64,000 nucleotides of DNA from Paenibacillus alba (GTDB lineage Bacteria; Bacillota; Bacilli; Paenibacillales; NBRC-103111): contig NZ_JABMKZ010000028.1 of assembly GCF_013204855.1 (NCBI RefSeq), forward strand, positions 48,054-112,053, written 5' to 3'. Made by a program: the position numbers and the translations under genes. The notes beneath the pieces are model-generated. The model was not told where the DNA came from. It worked only from the letters and a program-made list of their open reading frames with translations, and made no database searches. This document shows positions 44,469-52,961 of the stretch, piece after piece. Every line of letters begins with the position of its first letter. Position 1 is the stretch's first letter.

Positions 44469-47158
44469 CTTCGTGGATACTTTGCTGCCGCCAACGTTTC
44501 GTGCGATAAGTACAACTTAGAAGCATCCTCTTTATACTCTGATATGGGGATGTTACGATTGAGGGCTACTTGCATTAGTTGAAGTAAGGCTGTTTTTACA
44601 GACATATTGCTGCCTTGAATACGAGGCAAAATCTTTTGCAACAACTGCATATCAAATGCCGCTTCCTTACTCAGCAAAGCAAAACGCTCATTATAAATCA
44701 TATAAAAGCACACAGCATCCCTAATCCGAAAGCCAACATGCGAATGAATCTGTTCCAAAATGCCATTGATCTTGACCAATAACTCTGTCGTTTCTTCAGT
44801 TAACTGTTTATAGTCACGATATACATCAACTAACTGTAAATAATCGCTTCGTAAAAGTGAGTTTGGTGGATTCACAGTACTATCACTAGCCTGAATCCCT
44901 TCCCCTGTTGGATATTGCCCAAGATCAATATAATTGAACTCGATGGTGTTGGCGCGGTCTAATACCTTTTTGCTAAAAGGATGCGTCGTCTCATCCATAT
45001 TTACTGTTCCTATGATGTACACATTGTCTGACAAATAGAGGTTGCCGTAGTGTTGCTTATCTGACTCATTTTGTAACGAGTCCCTATGTATGAGAGGTGT
45101 TGTCACGATCCGTTGGTTATGCCATTCTTGTGTTTCAAGCACACTCAGCAAATCGCTAAAATAGTGCTCAACCCTAGCCAAGTTCATTTCATCTAAGCAT
45201 ATAAAATAGGGCTTATATTGATTTTCGAGCTTTGAAGCCTCAACCAACACTTCCGTTAATTTCCCCGGTCGAAAAACGCCTGACAAATCTTTATACCCTA
45301 AAAGATCCGATGGATCACTCCAATCAGGTCTTACAGGGATCAAAGTAAACTGCCCATTATTCGCCGTTGCGCCTACCGCCTCAGCAAATAACTTGACTAA
45401 CTTCGTCTTCCCTGTGCCGGATACCCCTGCTAGGATGACGAATGGCTTTGTTTTTAGGGATAGGAAAAAGTTCTCGATCCAATGGTCAGGGTACATGAAC
45501 CCTTTGCTAGCTATGAAATTTTTGATCTTAACTATTCGCTCACTTACGGTTAGTGGATCCACAAAGGGTTTCTCCTCCCACTCGGTGTACGTGTAAAGTT
45601 GGCCTGATCTAGAAACAAATTTCAGGATTTCTAGCCAGTTGAGCATAAAGTTCGAGCGTTGCTTTTGGGTCACTTCTCCCCAAGTTCCCTGCATACCGAG
45701 AGTATCAATAAAGATCGGAACGAATTGATCTAATGTGAAAGTGCCTAGCTGCTGACAGATTTCTATCGCTCTATTGATGCTTCTAATAAACGGAGTGTGG
45801 TTTTCAGTATTAGTTAACTGCCCTCGGATTAGCCTAACTTGTGTATCACTAAGCTCCCATTTATTCTCGTTAAAATGGTTGGCGTATTCTTTTCCTAGAT
45901 CAGTTAATAAGAAGTCATTTTCGCTTATCTGTAGTAAACCCAAGTCTTTTAAAGCTCGTCCTAAATGACGGATTCTCTCTTTTGGATGCTTCACATCATC
46001 ACCAGAAAGAAGAACTGTTCCTTGATTCGAGATTAATTCATCTAACGTGGCCGGATCTGGCCCGTGATCATGTAGATATTTCATAATGCCTTGCCCAGCA
46101 TATAAATGGCTTATCGTATAGTTGAAACCGATCTTTTGCTCAGGTTCAATACCGGGATTAACTACGTGGTTAACATACTCACTATAGTTGATCACAGCAT
46201 TGTTTAAGTCCGCAATTAGCTGCTCGTCATCTGGAAGATGCTCCGTATCGTACCGATAGTATGCAACTGTAGATACTTGATAATCCTGGCCTAAGCCGCC
46301 AGATGTTAAGTAAATGGCATCGTCTTTGATCATGCCCTCAAGTGGGAGTAGGTCACGGATTTCTTGGACTTTTTGTCTGAAATATTCGTAGGCTGCTGGC
46401 TTACCTTTTGTTTCAACAGGAATTGTGACTCCCTGCATGAACGTAAGATATACAGATTTCATATCTTCTGCGAAAAGATAGACCAGATACTCGCCCTGAC
46501 GTGTTGTCTCTGTGATTCGTTTATCCATGATAGCGATCCATGGAATCGTTGCCCAATTTCCTTGGCCAACAGAGCCTTGGATCTTTAGATCTTGATGGAT
46601 GAATGGCAATTTCCTAAGTTCGGTGGGGATTTCTTGACGCATTAAATTGCCTAACCTATGCCCAGCAAAGGTTTCTCGCTTTGCTGCTAGGTATGAGGAT
46701 AGAATATCGGATAGCATTTCTTTTAGAGAAAAAGCGTTCTTGTTCTGCTGACTATAATAGTTTTCCAGCTCAGTTTGAGCGTAATGATAAAGTTCACTTA
46801 ATACATCGTCAGACCACGACTCGTATAGTTCTTTCTTAAAGCCTATAGAATCGTTCTTTTGCTCCAAAATGGAGGAAAGTGCTGCGATTGGGGTTGAGAT
46901 TACTGACTGTACGTTAGTTACGGTCATGCTATTCCAGCTTGTTCCGGCTTTTTCTGGTGGTGGATCGACTGTTAATCCACTTGCTTCTCTCTCTTGAAGC
47001 TTAGCAAGGAAGCGCTCTTTTACTTTGGTAAGAGACACCACAAGATGTCCCGTCTCTTTCATCTCAGTAAGAAGTACTATTATGAGCACCATCTTGTAAG
47101 ATTTTTGTTTATTTGAGAATATATTGGTTAGCAGAGTTGGTAGTATCACTTTGATCAC
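44399..47158 (-). CDS. McrB-like AAA+ ATPase/GTPase
   Basis: A protein of up to 919 residues. An MrcB_N (DUF3578) type domain (about 110-290) contains IQGSVGQGNWATIPWIAIMD and YLVYLFAEDMKSVYL. A winged-helix-like middle follows, then an AAA_5/McrB motor with Walker A AGVSGTGKT (about 580) and the McrB-type NMDETTHPFSKKVLDR sensor region (about 722). It would be the nucleotide-driven translocase of a type IV-like restriction complex with the DUF2357 nuclease. The start is uncertain: GTG 47158 has no clear site and an ATG at MKETGH is possible. A good Spo0A-box-like sequence lies 75 bases upstream. Confidence 0.88.
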   Translation of the reverse strand: MIKVILPTLLTNIFSNKQKSYKMVLIIVLLTEMKETGHLVVSLTKVKERFLAKLQEREASGLTVDPPPEKAGTSWNSMTVTNVQSVISTPIAALSSILEQKNDSIGFKKELYESWSDDVLSELYHYAQTELENYYSQQNKNAFSLKEMLSDILSSYLAAKRETFAGHRLGNLMRQEIPTELRKLPFIHQDLKIQGSVGQGNWATIPWIAIMDKRITETTRQGEYLVYLFAEDMKSVYLTFMQGVTIPVETKGKPAAYEYFRQKVQEIRDLLPLEGMIKDDAIYLTSGGLGQDYQVSTVAYYRYDTEHLPDDEQLIADLNNAVINYSEYVNHVVNPGIEPEQKIGFNYTISHLYAGQGIMKYLHDHGPDPATLDELISNQGTVLLSGDDVKHPKERIRHLGRALKDLGLLQISENDFLLTDLGKEYANHFNENKWELSDTQVRLIRGQLTNTENHTPFIRSINRAIEICQQLGTFTLDQFVPIFIDTLGMQGTWGEVTQKQRSNFMLNWLEILKFVSRSGQLYTYTEWEEKPFVDPLTVSERIVKIKNFIASKGFMYPDHWIENFFLSLKTKPFVILAGVSGTGKTKLVKLFAEAVGATANNGQFTLIPVRPDWSDPSDLLGYKDLSGVFRPGKLTEVLVEASKLENQYKPYFICLDEMNLARVEHYFSDLLSVLETQEWHNQRIVTTPLIHRDSLQNESDKQHYGNLYLSDNVYIIGTVNMDETTHPFSKKVLDRANTIEFNYIDLGQYPTGEGIQASDSTVNPPNSLLRSDYLQLVDVYRDYKQLTEETTELLVKINGILEQIHSHVGFRIRDAVCFYMIYNERFALLSKEAAFDMQLLQKILPRIQGSNMSVKTALLQLMQVALNRNIPISEYKEDASKLYLSHETLAAAKYPRSARKIAFMLRRLEEDGFTSYWLS

Positions 47159-47584
47159 CTGTTTTATGAAATAGAGTTATGGTGAGATAAATAACCCTCT
47201 ATTAAAAGAAGGTACGACTTTTGTTCTATTTATTCGACAAATTGAGAATACATCCCTGCTTTAGCAGGCATGTAAGGACGAATACATAAAGAGACTACCT
47301 TTTATAATAGCCTTAAAATTGTTCTTTTCTTTATTTCATAGGCAGCTCTATGATAATCCTAATATCAAACCAAGTACCACGGGCCTTAAAAAGTAAAGAA
47401 TAGGTAGAACAGCAAACACCCACAACCTTGAGGTTGTGGATTTGATGTATGGAGGTGAACTTACACTTCTAAAAACCCTGCATTTTGTTTATAAAGCTTA
47501 ATTTAAAAACATGAAGCAATATGAAATTCCAGTAGACCATACATCTCAAGGACTTCAGATTTACTGGGCCCGTTATAAAATGTA
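47159..47584. other. intergenic region with two small hairpins and a 0A-box
   Basis: No gene is seen. It holds CAATTTGTCGAATA on the minus strand, containing a perfect TTTGTCRAAW Spo0A box (core 47233-47239). It also holds two tight hairpins, CCTGC-TTTA-GCAGG (47255-47268) and CCACAACC-TTGA-GGTTGTGG (47420-47439), of the sort found at IS200/IS605-type ends. The second is followed by GGAGGTG with no open frame. Confidence 0.4.
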
Positions 47585-48550
47585 TTATTGCAATTTGAAA
47601 TAAATCTTTTTCTCAGCATCCTTCAAATCATAAGCTCTCTTTTCCAGGACCAATAAATTCTCTTGATTCTTCAATACCGGAAGTAGAATTTTACCAGTCA
47701 CTTCAAAAGATCCAGAATCGCCTGGCAAGATCTTAATAAAGTAATCGTCGTAAAGAAGGCTTTCCAGAGATCCATCAAATCCGTAGTCTTTTCCCCCAAT
47801 GATCTTGCCACTATCATCAGGCGTTTGCGATCCCCAAATGGAAGGTCTGTATGTTGAATGCAAGTACGCATATCCATTTTCTTTGGAATCAGTTCCCTTT
47901 TTAATCTTAGCATTTTTGGTCTTAAGGTTCACGTCAAGCAATACATACCCAACGGTACTGCTCTTTTCTGGTTTAGCAAACCCTAGATTAACCAATTCAT
48001 TGTCCGTAATGGGAGTAACCTTCTTCACAGTCACAGTATAATCCGCAGATGGACTATCATACTTTCCATCACCATAATTATAGACATCGTAATAGGACAA
48101 GGAAGATCCTAAGGATACTGGATTGTCGAGAGTTCCTGTGCCACTATTGCTTGAGCTTGTAGCAGGCGGCGGGGTAGGAACTGGAGTTGGTTTTGGAGTT
48201 GATGCAGGACCAGAATTATCCTTGTTCGGAATACCGCTATTGGAAGATACTGATCCGCTAGTAACTTCAACGGTCTGAGTATCATTATTCCATTTAACAG
48301 TGGCACCTAGCTTTTCAGCAAGTGCTTTAGCCGACACATAGCTATGTCCTTCGTACACGAGTGGATACATAATCCCGTCTTCGCTGGACATATCCACAGC
48401 ACTGCCGTTTACGCTTACTTTCAAATTTTGGTTCTGGTACGCCGTGATTTGTTTCAGCGCGGAATCCGCATAAGCAACCGACCCAATGGCAGTTACTACC
48501 GAGATTGCTGTGATTACAGTTAACACTTTCTTAGTAAAAATTTTTTTCAT
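47585..48550 (-). CDS. secreted stalk-domain protein
   Basis: A 321-residue exported protein: signal peptide (ending VAYA), a copper-amine-oxidase-like stalk domain (about 35-100, VKVSVNGSAVDM-type start, GHSYVSAKALAEKLGATVKWN), a Ser/Pro/Thr linker (STPKPTPVPTPPPATSSS) and a C-terminal beta-rich domain (about 150-320), perhaps DUF4352-like. The start is uncertain between TTG 48559 and ATG 48550. The ATG was chosen because a purine-rich GAAGAAG precedes it. Role unknown; cell-surface localisation is likely. Confidence 0.75.
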   Translation of the reverse strand: MKKIFTKKVLTVITAISVVTAIGSVAYADSALKQITAYQNQNLKVSVNGSAVDMSSEDGIMYPLVYEGHSYVSAKALAEKLGATVKWNNDTQTVEVTSGSVSSNSGIPNKDNSGPASTPKPTPVPTPPPATSSSNSGTGTLDNPVSLGSSLSYYDVYNYGDGKYDSPSADYTVTVKKVTPITDNELVNLGFAKPEKSSTVGYVLLDVNLKTKNAKIKKGTDSKENGYAYLHSTYRPSIWGSQTPDDSGKIIGGKDYGFDGSLESLLYDDYFIKILPGDSGSFEVTGKILLPVLKNQENLLVLEKRAYDLKDAEKKIYFKLQ

Positions 48551-48822
48551 CTTCTTCAACCCAATCTTTTCGTATTAGGGAATCTTAGGCAGTTAACCTT
48601 TCTTCCCATATAAACCACACCGATGCTCCTGATGTGACTATAAACCTCCAATGCTTGAATCTGCATAATTGAATTCTAAGGGACTCCTATTACTTCGAAT
48701 TACATATGTCCGCAATATTTTTGATACATTTACCAAAATATATAATTTTTACTTATGAAGATGCATTTTTACCATACTCCTCGTTAGATACTGTAAACAA
48801 TATATTACTATAAACGTTTAAA

Positions 48823-48829
48823 TTCGACA
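48823..48829 (-). promoter_or_regulatory. Spo0A-box-like motif
   Basis: TTCGACA with flanks AAATTCGACATTTT, as at 24804, lies about 270 bases before the stalk-protein gene. Confidence 0.3.
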
Positions 48830-48900
48830 TTTTCCGTTATATTCCTTTTTATAAAAATGTTGAAGTAAAAATAGGAATTATATGTTAGCTAATTTTACCC

Positions 48901-48942
48901 ACCAAAGAAAAAAGCAACCGAGAGGGTGCTTCTTTCTTTTGG
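48901..48942. terminator. bidirectional terminator-like hairpin
   Basis: ACCAAAGAAA...GCAACC pairs with GGTGC...TTTCTTTTGGT around a GAGAG loop, with A/T-rich flanks on both sides. No intact gene adjoins it. Confidence 0.5.
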
Positions 48943-48951
48943 TATAGAGGG

Positions 48952-48973
48952 GAGGGGAGTCGAACCCTTGTCC
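48952..48973 (-). other. fragment resembling a tmRNA/tRNA 3' T-arm (possible att remnant)
   Basis: On the minus strand GGACAAGGGTTCGACTCCCC followed by TC has the form of the T-arm of a tmRNA (ssrA) 3' end. Beyond it the sequence reads CCCTCTATACCA rather than a clean acceptor stem and CCA. No tmRNA body exists in the expected 350 bases. Mobile elements commonly integrate here and leave such copies. The remaining 48560-49121 gap holds no gene. Confidence 0.4.
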
Positions 48974-49121
48974 TAATAATTGAACTCGATTCAAGAATCA
49001 GGTAACTCCCTATTAATCTATTTATTTCGTCAACAATCAGTCAACTCTATTATTTTTCGCTTCTGTTTCATCCTTCCATCTTATCTGTACTACTCCCCCA
49101 ACCTGCTCCACTACTAGATTC

Positions 49122-50000
49122 TTACCACTCTGTACCAGTCCTCACCAACAAAGCTACCGATTCCACATGCACGTTATGCGGAAACATATCCACCGATGTC
49201 ACCTCCGCGACGCCGTAGCCCCCATCACCAGCACGCGCAAGTCGCGAGCCAGTGTCGATGCGCTACACAACACATAGACGACGCGGCGCGGCTGCAGCTC
49301 CAAGATCGTCGCGAGCAACGCCGCGTCGAAGCCCTTGCGTGGCGGTTCCACCACGATCACGTCCGCAGGGCCCGCTTCGAAATGCACGTTCGTCATGCCG
49401 TTCAACTCGGTATTCTTCCGTGCATCCACGATCGCCGCTTCAACGATCTCAACGCCATAGACCTGTCCCGCGCGCTGCGCCAGGAACAGGAAGATCGTCC
49501 AGATGCCGCAGTAGGCATCGACGACCACTTCATCGCTGGTCAACCCGGCGTATTCAAGTGCCTTCCCGTACAAGACTTCTGTCTGCACGGGGTTCAATTG
49601 AAAGAAAGATCGCGCGGAAATTGCAAATTTCACATCGCCGATATAGTCATTTATGACTTCGCTGCCCCACAGGACGCGAGTCTCATCCCCAAAAATAACA
49701 TTTATCTGCTTCACATTAAAGTTATGGCAATGCTCTTCACTGCAGGCAGAGCCTCGCGAATGCCAGCCACCCACTCGTCCACACGCGGGATCGTGGTGCC
49801 ATTGGTCACCAAGCCGTACACCCCTCTCTTTCACCCGAACGGACGACCTCGTCGTCGTTCTCCTCATGTTGAATCAAGCACTCCTCCATGTCGATGATGC
49901 AATGGCTGCCCTGCGCATAGAAGCCGCCGATGAGGCCGCCGCGCTCTTCCCCAAAAGGAACCTGAGCCTTGTTCCGATACCGCCACGGATCGGTGTTCAT
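49122..50000 (-). pseudogene. decayed 23S rRNA (uracil-5) methyltransferase (RlmD-like)
   Basis: Fragments in several frames match the TrmA/RlmD family in order: NTDPWRYRNKAQVPFGEERG (near 50000-49900), INVIFGDETRVLWGSEV, FAISARSFFQLNPVQTEVLY, the SAM motif VVDAYCGIWTIFLFLAQ (normally CGIGTIGLFLA), DVIVVEPPRKGFD, then VDMFPHNVHVESVALLVRTG in a shifted frame ending at 49122. The block between FEAGPA and DVIVV is deleted, the usual SCNPSTLARDL is altered, and the N-terminal TRAM region is missing. Its GC content exceeds that of its neighbours. Clearly non-functional. Confidence 0.8.
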
Positions 50001-50060
50001 TATGAGGCTATACTGCCGATAAGTTCGATCTGGTCATTCCATTTATACAATCGCATAAAA

Positions 50061-50108
50061 GCAAAAGAACCCGAACGATTGCTGTACTAATCGTTCGGGT
50101 TCTTTTGC
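50061..50108 (-). terminator. terminator overlapping the AraC stop codon
   Basis: A perfect 20-bp stem (50061-50080 with 50089-50108) and eight-base loop. The last seven codons and part of the stop codon (50087-50089) of the AraC-family gene lie inside the stem and loop edge. Confidence 0.85.
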
Positions 50109-50992
50109 TCATGCAAAGCGGCAGCGCCGCGCTGCCTCATCACCGAAGGAGAAACCCCATACTTCTTCTTCCACACCTTCGAGAAGTGCGATACGTTCTC
50201 AAAGCCTGTAGCCAAACAAACCTCCGTTATGGATATTCTTGAGTTGCTTAGCAGTTCCTTTGCCTTTTCTAACCGACGGTTGCGAATCCACTGAAATGCA
50301 GGCTCATTATAGATCTTCCGGAATTCCCGTTTGAAGGTGGATAAGCTTTTGCCGGACAAATAGGCCAGATCCTGAAGCGATACGGGGTTTAGCAGGTTCT
50401 TCTCCACCACCTCAACAATGCTTGTGGGACGCTGCTGCCTCAGCTGCAGGATTTGGTTCAATAACCCTTGGTCCGCATCCAATATATCAAAAAGAAGCTC
50501 CAGCATTTTCAGCTTAATTAATTCGTCTTGAATGCCCTCCGGCTCTGCAAAATAGGGCTTGAGTGAAGCCATATAGCTTAACAGGCGCTCATTCACCGGA
50601 TGAACAGTAGCCGCGGCAGGCGATACAGACTTCGAGGAAGGTAGACTGGATATTTTCATAAAATCATGAAGCAATTCATCCTTCAAAAAGAACATCATGT
50701 AGTCCAATACATGCCTCGAATCTGCTTCTCCATACTTCTCATACTCAACGACGATTCCTTTATGCAAGAGCGCCATTTCATTTTTCCTTACTGTATGTTC
50801 CTGATCACCGTATCTGACAATGTAGACCCCTTCCAGAACAACTAATAGAACATGCTCCTGCAGATACATTCTCCCTGTCTTGATGTCCGAATAGGCGCAT
50901 GCCCCCATGACCGACAATCCTTTCATCTTCAAAACGCCAACACTGGCTAGACTCTGAGGCATTTTCACAGCCTTGCTAATTGAGGACCCCAT
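50087..50992 (-). CDS. AraC-family transcriptional regulator
   Basis: A 301-residue regulator: an N-terminal cupin-like sensing domain of the ExsA/AraC_binding_2 type (about 15-120) and a C-terminal double helix-turn-helix (about 185-285, with LQDLAYLSGKSLSTFKREFR and ISITEVCLATGFENVSHFSK, ending GVSPSVMR). The ATG at 50992 follows AAGGAG. It is divergent from the SnoaL-like gene at 51196, a probable target. Effector unknown. Confidence 0.92.
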   Translation of the reverse strand: MGSSISKAVKMPQSLASVGVLKMKGLSVMGACAYSDIKTGRMYLQEHVLLVVLEGVYIVRYGDQEHTVRKNEMALLHKGIVVEYEKYGEADSRHVLDYMMFFLKDELLHDFMKISSLPSSKSVSPAAATVHPVNERLLSYMASLKPYFAEPEGIQDELIKLKMLELLFDILDADQGLLNQILQLRQQRPTSIVEVVEKNLLNPVSLQDLAYLSGKSLSTFKREFRKIYNEPAFQWIRNRRLEKAKELLSNSRISITEVCLATGFENVSHFSKVWKKKYGVSPSVMRQRGAAALHEQKNPND

Positions 50993-51195
50993 TCGTCTCA
51001 CTCCTTATCTGAATACAAGATAACATGAAGTCACCATGGCAATCCAATAGGGAGTCGCTGGAATTCGATGTCCGTTAGCATGAGCCGAATTGACAAACAA
51101 AATGAGCCGCACGACAAAGCTTTGATTACTCGGCTCGGTTACTATGAGGATAGAAGGAACGGATACAAACAAATTGAAAAAAAGGTGAGGACAAC

Positions 51196-51660
51196 ATGGA
51201 AAATGTGAAAAGTCGATCTCTAGAAGAAATTGCTGACCGCGATGCAATTCGTGATCTCATTGATGCATATGCCTATTGTGCAGACACGCGGGATGCTGAA
51301 GGCCAAATGGCATTATTTACGGAAGATACTCTTTTTAGAGTATTTATGGATGAACGTCAGGCAGAACCATCCCAAATCGTTACCAGCAGGAAGGAATTAG
51401 CACCTATTTTTGATAACTTAAATACATATGTCTCCACCATGCATGTGAATGGCCAAAGTAAGATCATCTTATCTGGTGATACCGCAATTGGGACAACCTA
51501 TTGTAATGCTCATCATTTAACAATCGATGGCGATGACAAGAAATTAATGGTAGCAGCTATAAGATATAGCGACGATTTCATCAAACTGAATAATCAGTGG
51601 TTTTTCAAAAAAAGAGATCTCAAGGTTGCCTGGGTTGAAACTAAACCTCTAAATAGCTAA
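51196..51660 (+). CDS. SnoaL-like (NTF2-fold) protein
   Basis: A 154-residue protein of the nuclear-transport-factor-2 fold, SnoaL_4 type: IADRDAIRDLIDAYAYCADTRDAEG at the start and a beta-rich second half with HHLTIDGDDKK and WFFKKRDLKVAW. Members are isomerases, dehydratases or unknown small-molecule binders. AAAGGTGAGG precedes the ATG. The divergent AraC regulator probably controls it. Confidence 0.85.
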   Translation: MENVKSRSLEEIADRDAIRDLIDAYAYCADTRDAEGQMALFTEDTLFRVFMDERQAEPSQIVTSRKELAPIFDNLNTYVSTMHVNGQSKIILSGDTAIGTTYCNAHHLTIDGDDKKLMVAAIRYSDDFIKLNNQWFFKKRDLKVAWVETKPLNS

Positions 51661-51722
51661 AAAGCCCCATGCACCATCTTGGCCGGAGGCTCCGTTATGT
51701 GAAGGAATTGAGGATAGAAAGG

Positions 51723-52316
51723 TTAAAATAAACTACGATCTTTGCATCCTCCCTCCACTAGGCGTCCATTATCATTCCATTGACCGTACATTTTGTTTTC
51801 TCTCGTATTTGTTATGAATTTGTCTAATCTGCTCCTAAACAATTCTGACTGATTCTTAATGCTTTGTATCGTATCGATCCGAACTCGTTTATAAAGATCT
51901 GGAAATGCCATGAAATTATCGTACACTTGCTTTTCCTCGTTCAGCCTTTGCTCTATCTCTTCATCTATTCTAAAAGAATTGTGATCCATATCAGGAAGAA
52001 CCCTTCTTCCTTCGTCTCTCATTAACCCCAACTTGTCGAGGCGGCGGACACGTTCTTTATTTAATTCCGTCCATGAACTTTTTTTACTTCTAGGAGACAG
52101 CCTCTGAGCCAGCTCCGTTTCAGAAATTTTCTTTTTGACTCCATCGATCCATCCAAAGCACAAAGCTTCCTCGACCACGTCCAAATATAACAACGTATTC
52201 GGGGTAGGCGTCATACTAACCACGACCCAGCAGAACTTTTTCGTCTTTCCATTTTCCTGCAGCCAAATCCTCACATCTTCTCTCGATTTTGCTGGAATCA
52301 GATTTTCAATTTCCAT
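51723..52316 (-). CDS. YdeI/OmpD-associated family protein
   Basis: A 197-residue protein with the YdeI-type signature: EEALCFGWIDGVKKKI, QRLSPRSKKSSWTELNKERV and LGLMRDEGRRVLPD. The family is linked to bacteriocin/antimicrobial-peptide resistance in some bacteria but its biochemistry is unclear. The ATG at 52316 has AAAGG nine bases upstream; earlier in-frame starts are less well placed. Monocistronic on the minus strand. Confidence 0.85.
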   Translation of the reverse strand: MEIENLIPAKSREDVRIWLQENGKTKKFCWVVVSMTPTPNTLLYLDVVEEALCFGWIDGVKKKISETELAQRLSPRSKKSSWTELNKERVRRLDKLGLMRDEGRRVLPDMDHNSFRIDEEIEQRLNEEKQVYDNFMAFPDLYKRVRIDTIQSIKNQSELFRSRLDKFITNTRENKMYGQWNDNGRLVEGGCKDRSLF

Positions 52317-52397
52317 ATACATGATCCTTTCTAAATTTTTCAAGAAAAATATACAAGAAAAATGGTCTGCAATTGCAAGACCATTCTCAAGAATGCG

Positions 52398-52862
52398 TTA
52401 CTGTTTGTTGGAAATGACTTTATCAAGAAACTTATCTGCGTCACTATTGAATTTCCACGAAATCCCGAACTTATCAACCAGCATTCCAAAGCACGAAGAC
52501 CAAGGCGTATTGGATAACGGCATGATAACATAGCCACCAACCGATAAACGATTAAAGTATTCTTCCAGTTTTTGTTTATCATCGATGACTAGACTAATCA
52601 GAACATTATTTCCTTTCACCAACTCGCCTGTTACCGTCTTCATAGAAGGCAAAATATCCGACATCATGATTTTCCCGCCTGCGAATTCGATGGAAGACTC
52701 CATAATCATAGTTAACTCATTTTCTGGCAGTGGATAGTTTGGATCTTGTGGAATATCGCTAAATTTAACTTTTTTCACTTCCGTTGCACTTAAAGCCTCC
52801 GAATAAAATTCAATCCCTTGTTCTGCATTTCCATCAAAGTTTAAATATACAATAGCTGACAT
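52398..52862 (-). CDS. VOC-superfamily (PhnB-like) protein
   Basis: A 154-residue protein of the glyoxalase/VOC fold, PhnB type: MSAIVYLNFDGNAEQGIEFY at the start, ELTMIMESSIEFAGGKIMMSD, and WSSCFGMLVDKFGISWKFN at the end. Enzymatic activity cannot be predicted. AGGAGG precedes the ATG at 52862. It is divergent from the WYL regulator, with a palindrome between them. Confidence 0.88.
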   Translation of the reverse strand: MSAIVYLNFDGNAEQGIEFYSEALSATEVKKVKFSDIPQDPNYPLPENELTMIMESSIEFAGGKIMMSDILPSMKTVTGELVKGNNVLISLVIDDKQKLEEYFNRLSVGGYVIMPLSNTPWSSCFGMLVDKFGISWKFNSDADKFLDKVISNKQ

Positions 52863-52908
52863 AAAGTAATACCTCCTTCTTGTGATAAATGTAGTATAAT
52901 CTACAAAA

Positions 52909-52928
52909 GGTGACAACTATATGTCACC
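52909..52928. promoter_or_regulatory. 7-bp inverted repeat overlapping a promoter
   Basis: GGTGACA (52909-52915) and TGTCACC (52922-52928) flank six bases. The minus-strand -35 box TTGTCA falls within it, with TACATT 17 bases on, so a bound regulator would control the VOC gene and probably the WYL gene. Confidence 0.5.
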
Positions 52929-52961
52929 ATTCTTAAATTAATTAGAGAAGGGGGGGAACAT

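Noticed and set aside
48952..48973. A functional tmRNA or tRNA gene
   Set aside because: Only a T-arm-like piece is present; there is no acceptor partner, tag reading frame or clean CCA end in the neighbourhood.
49196..50090. Long plus-strand frames opposite the rlmD-like fragment
   Set aside because: They arise from the high GC content of the pseudogene; the translated sequence is Arg/Pro/His-rich and unlike any protein.
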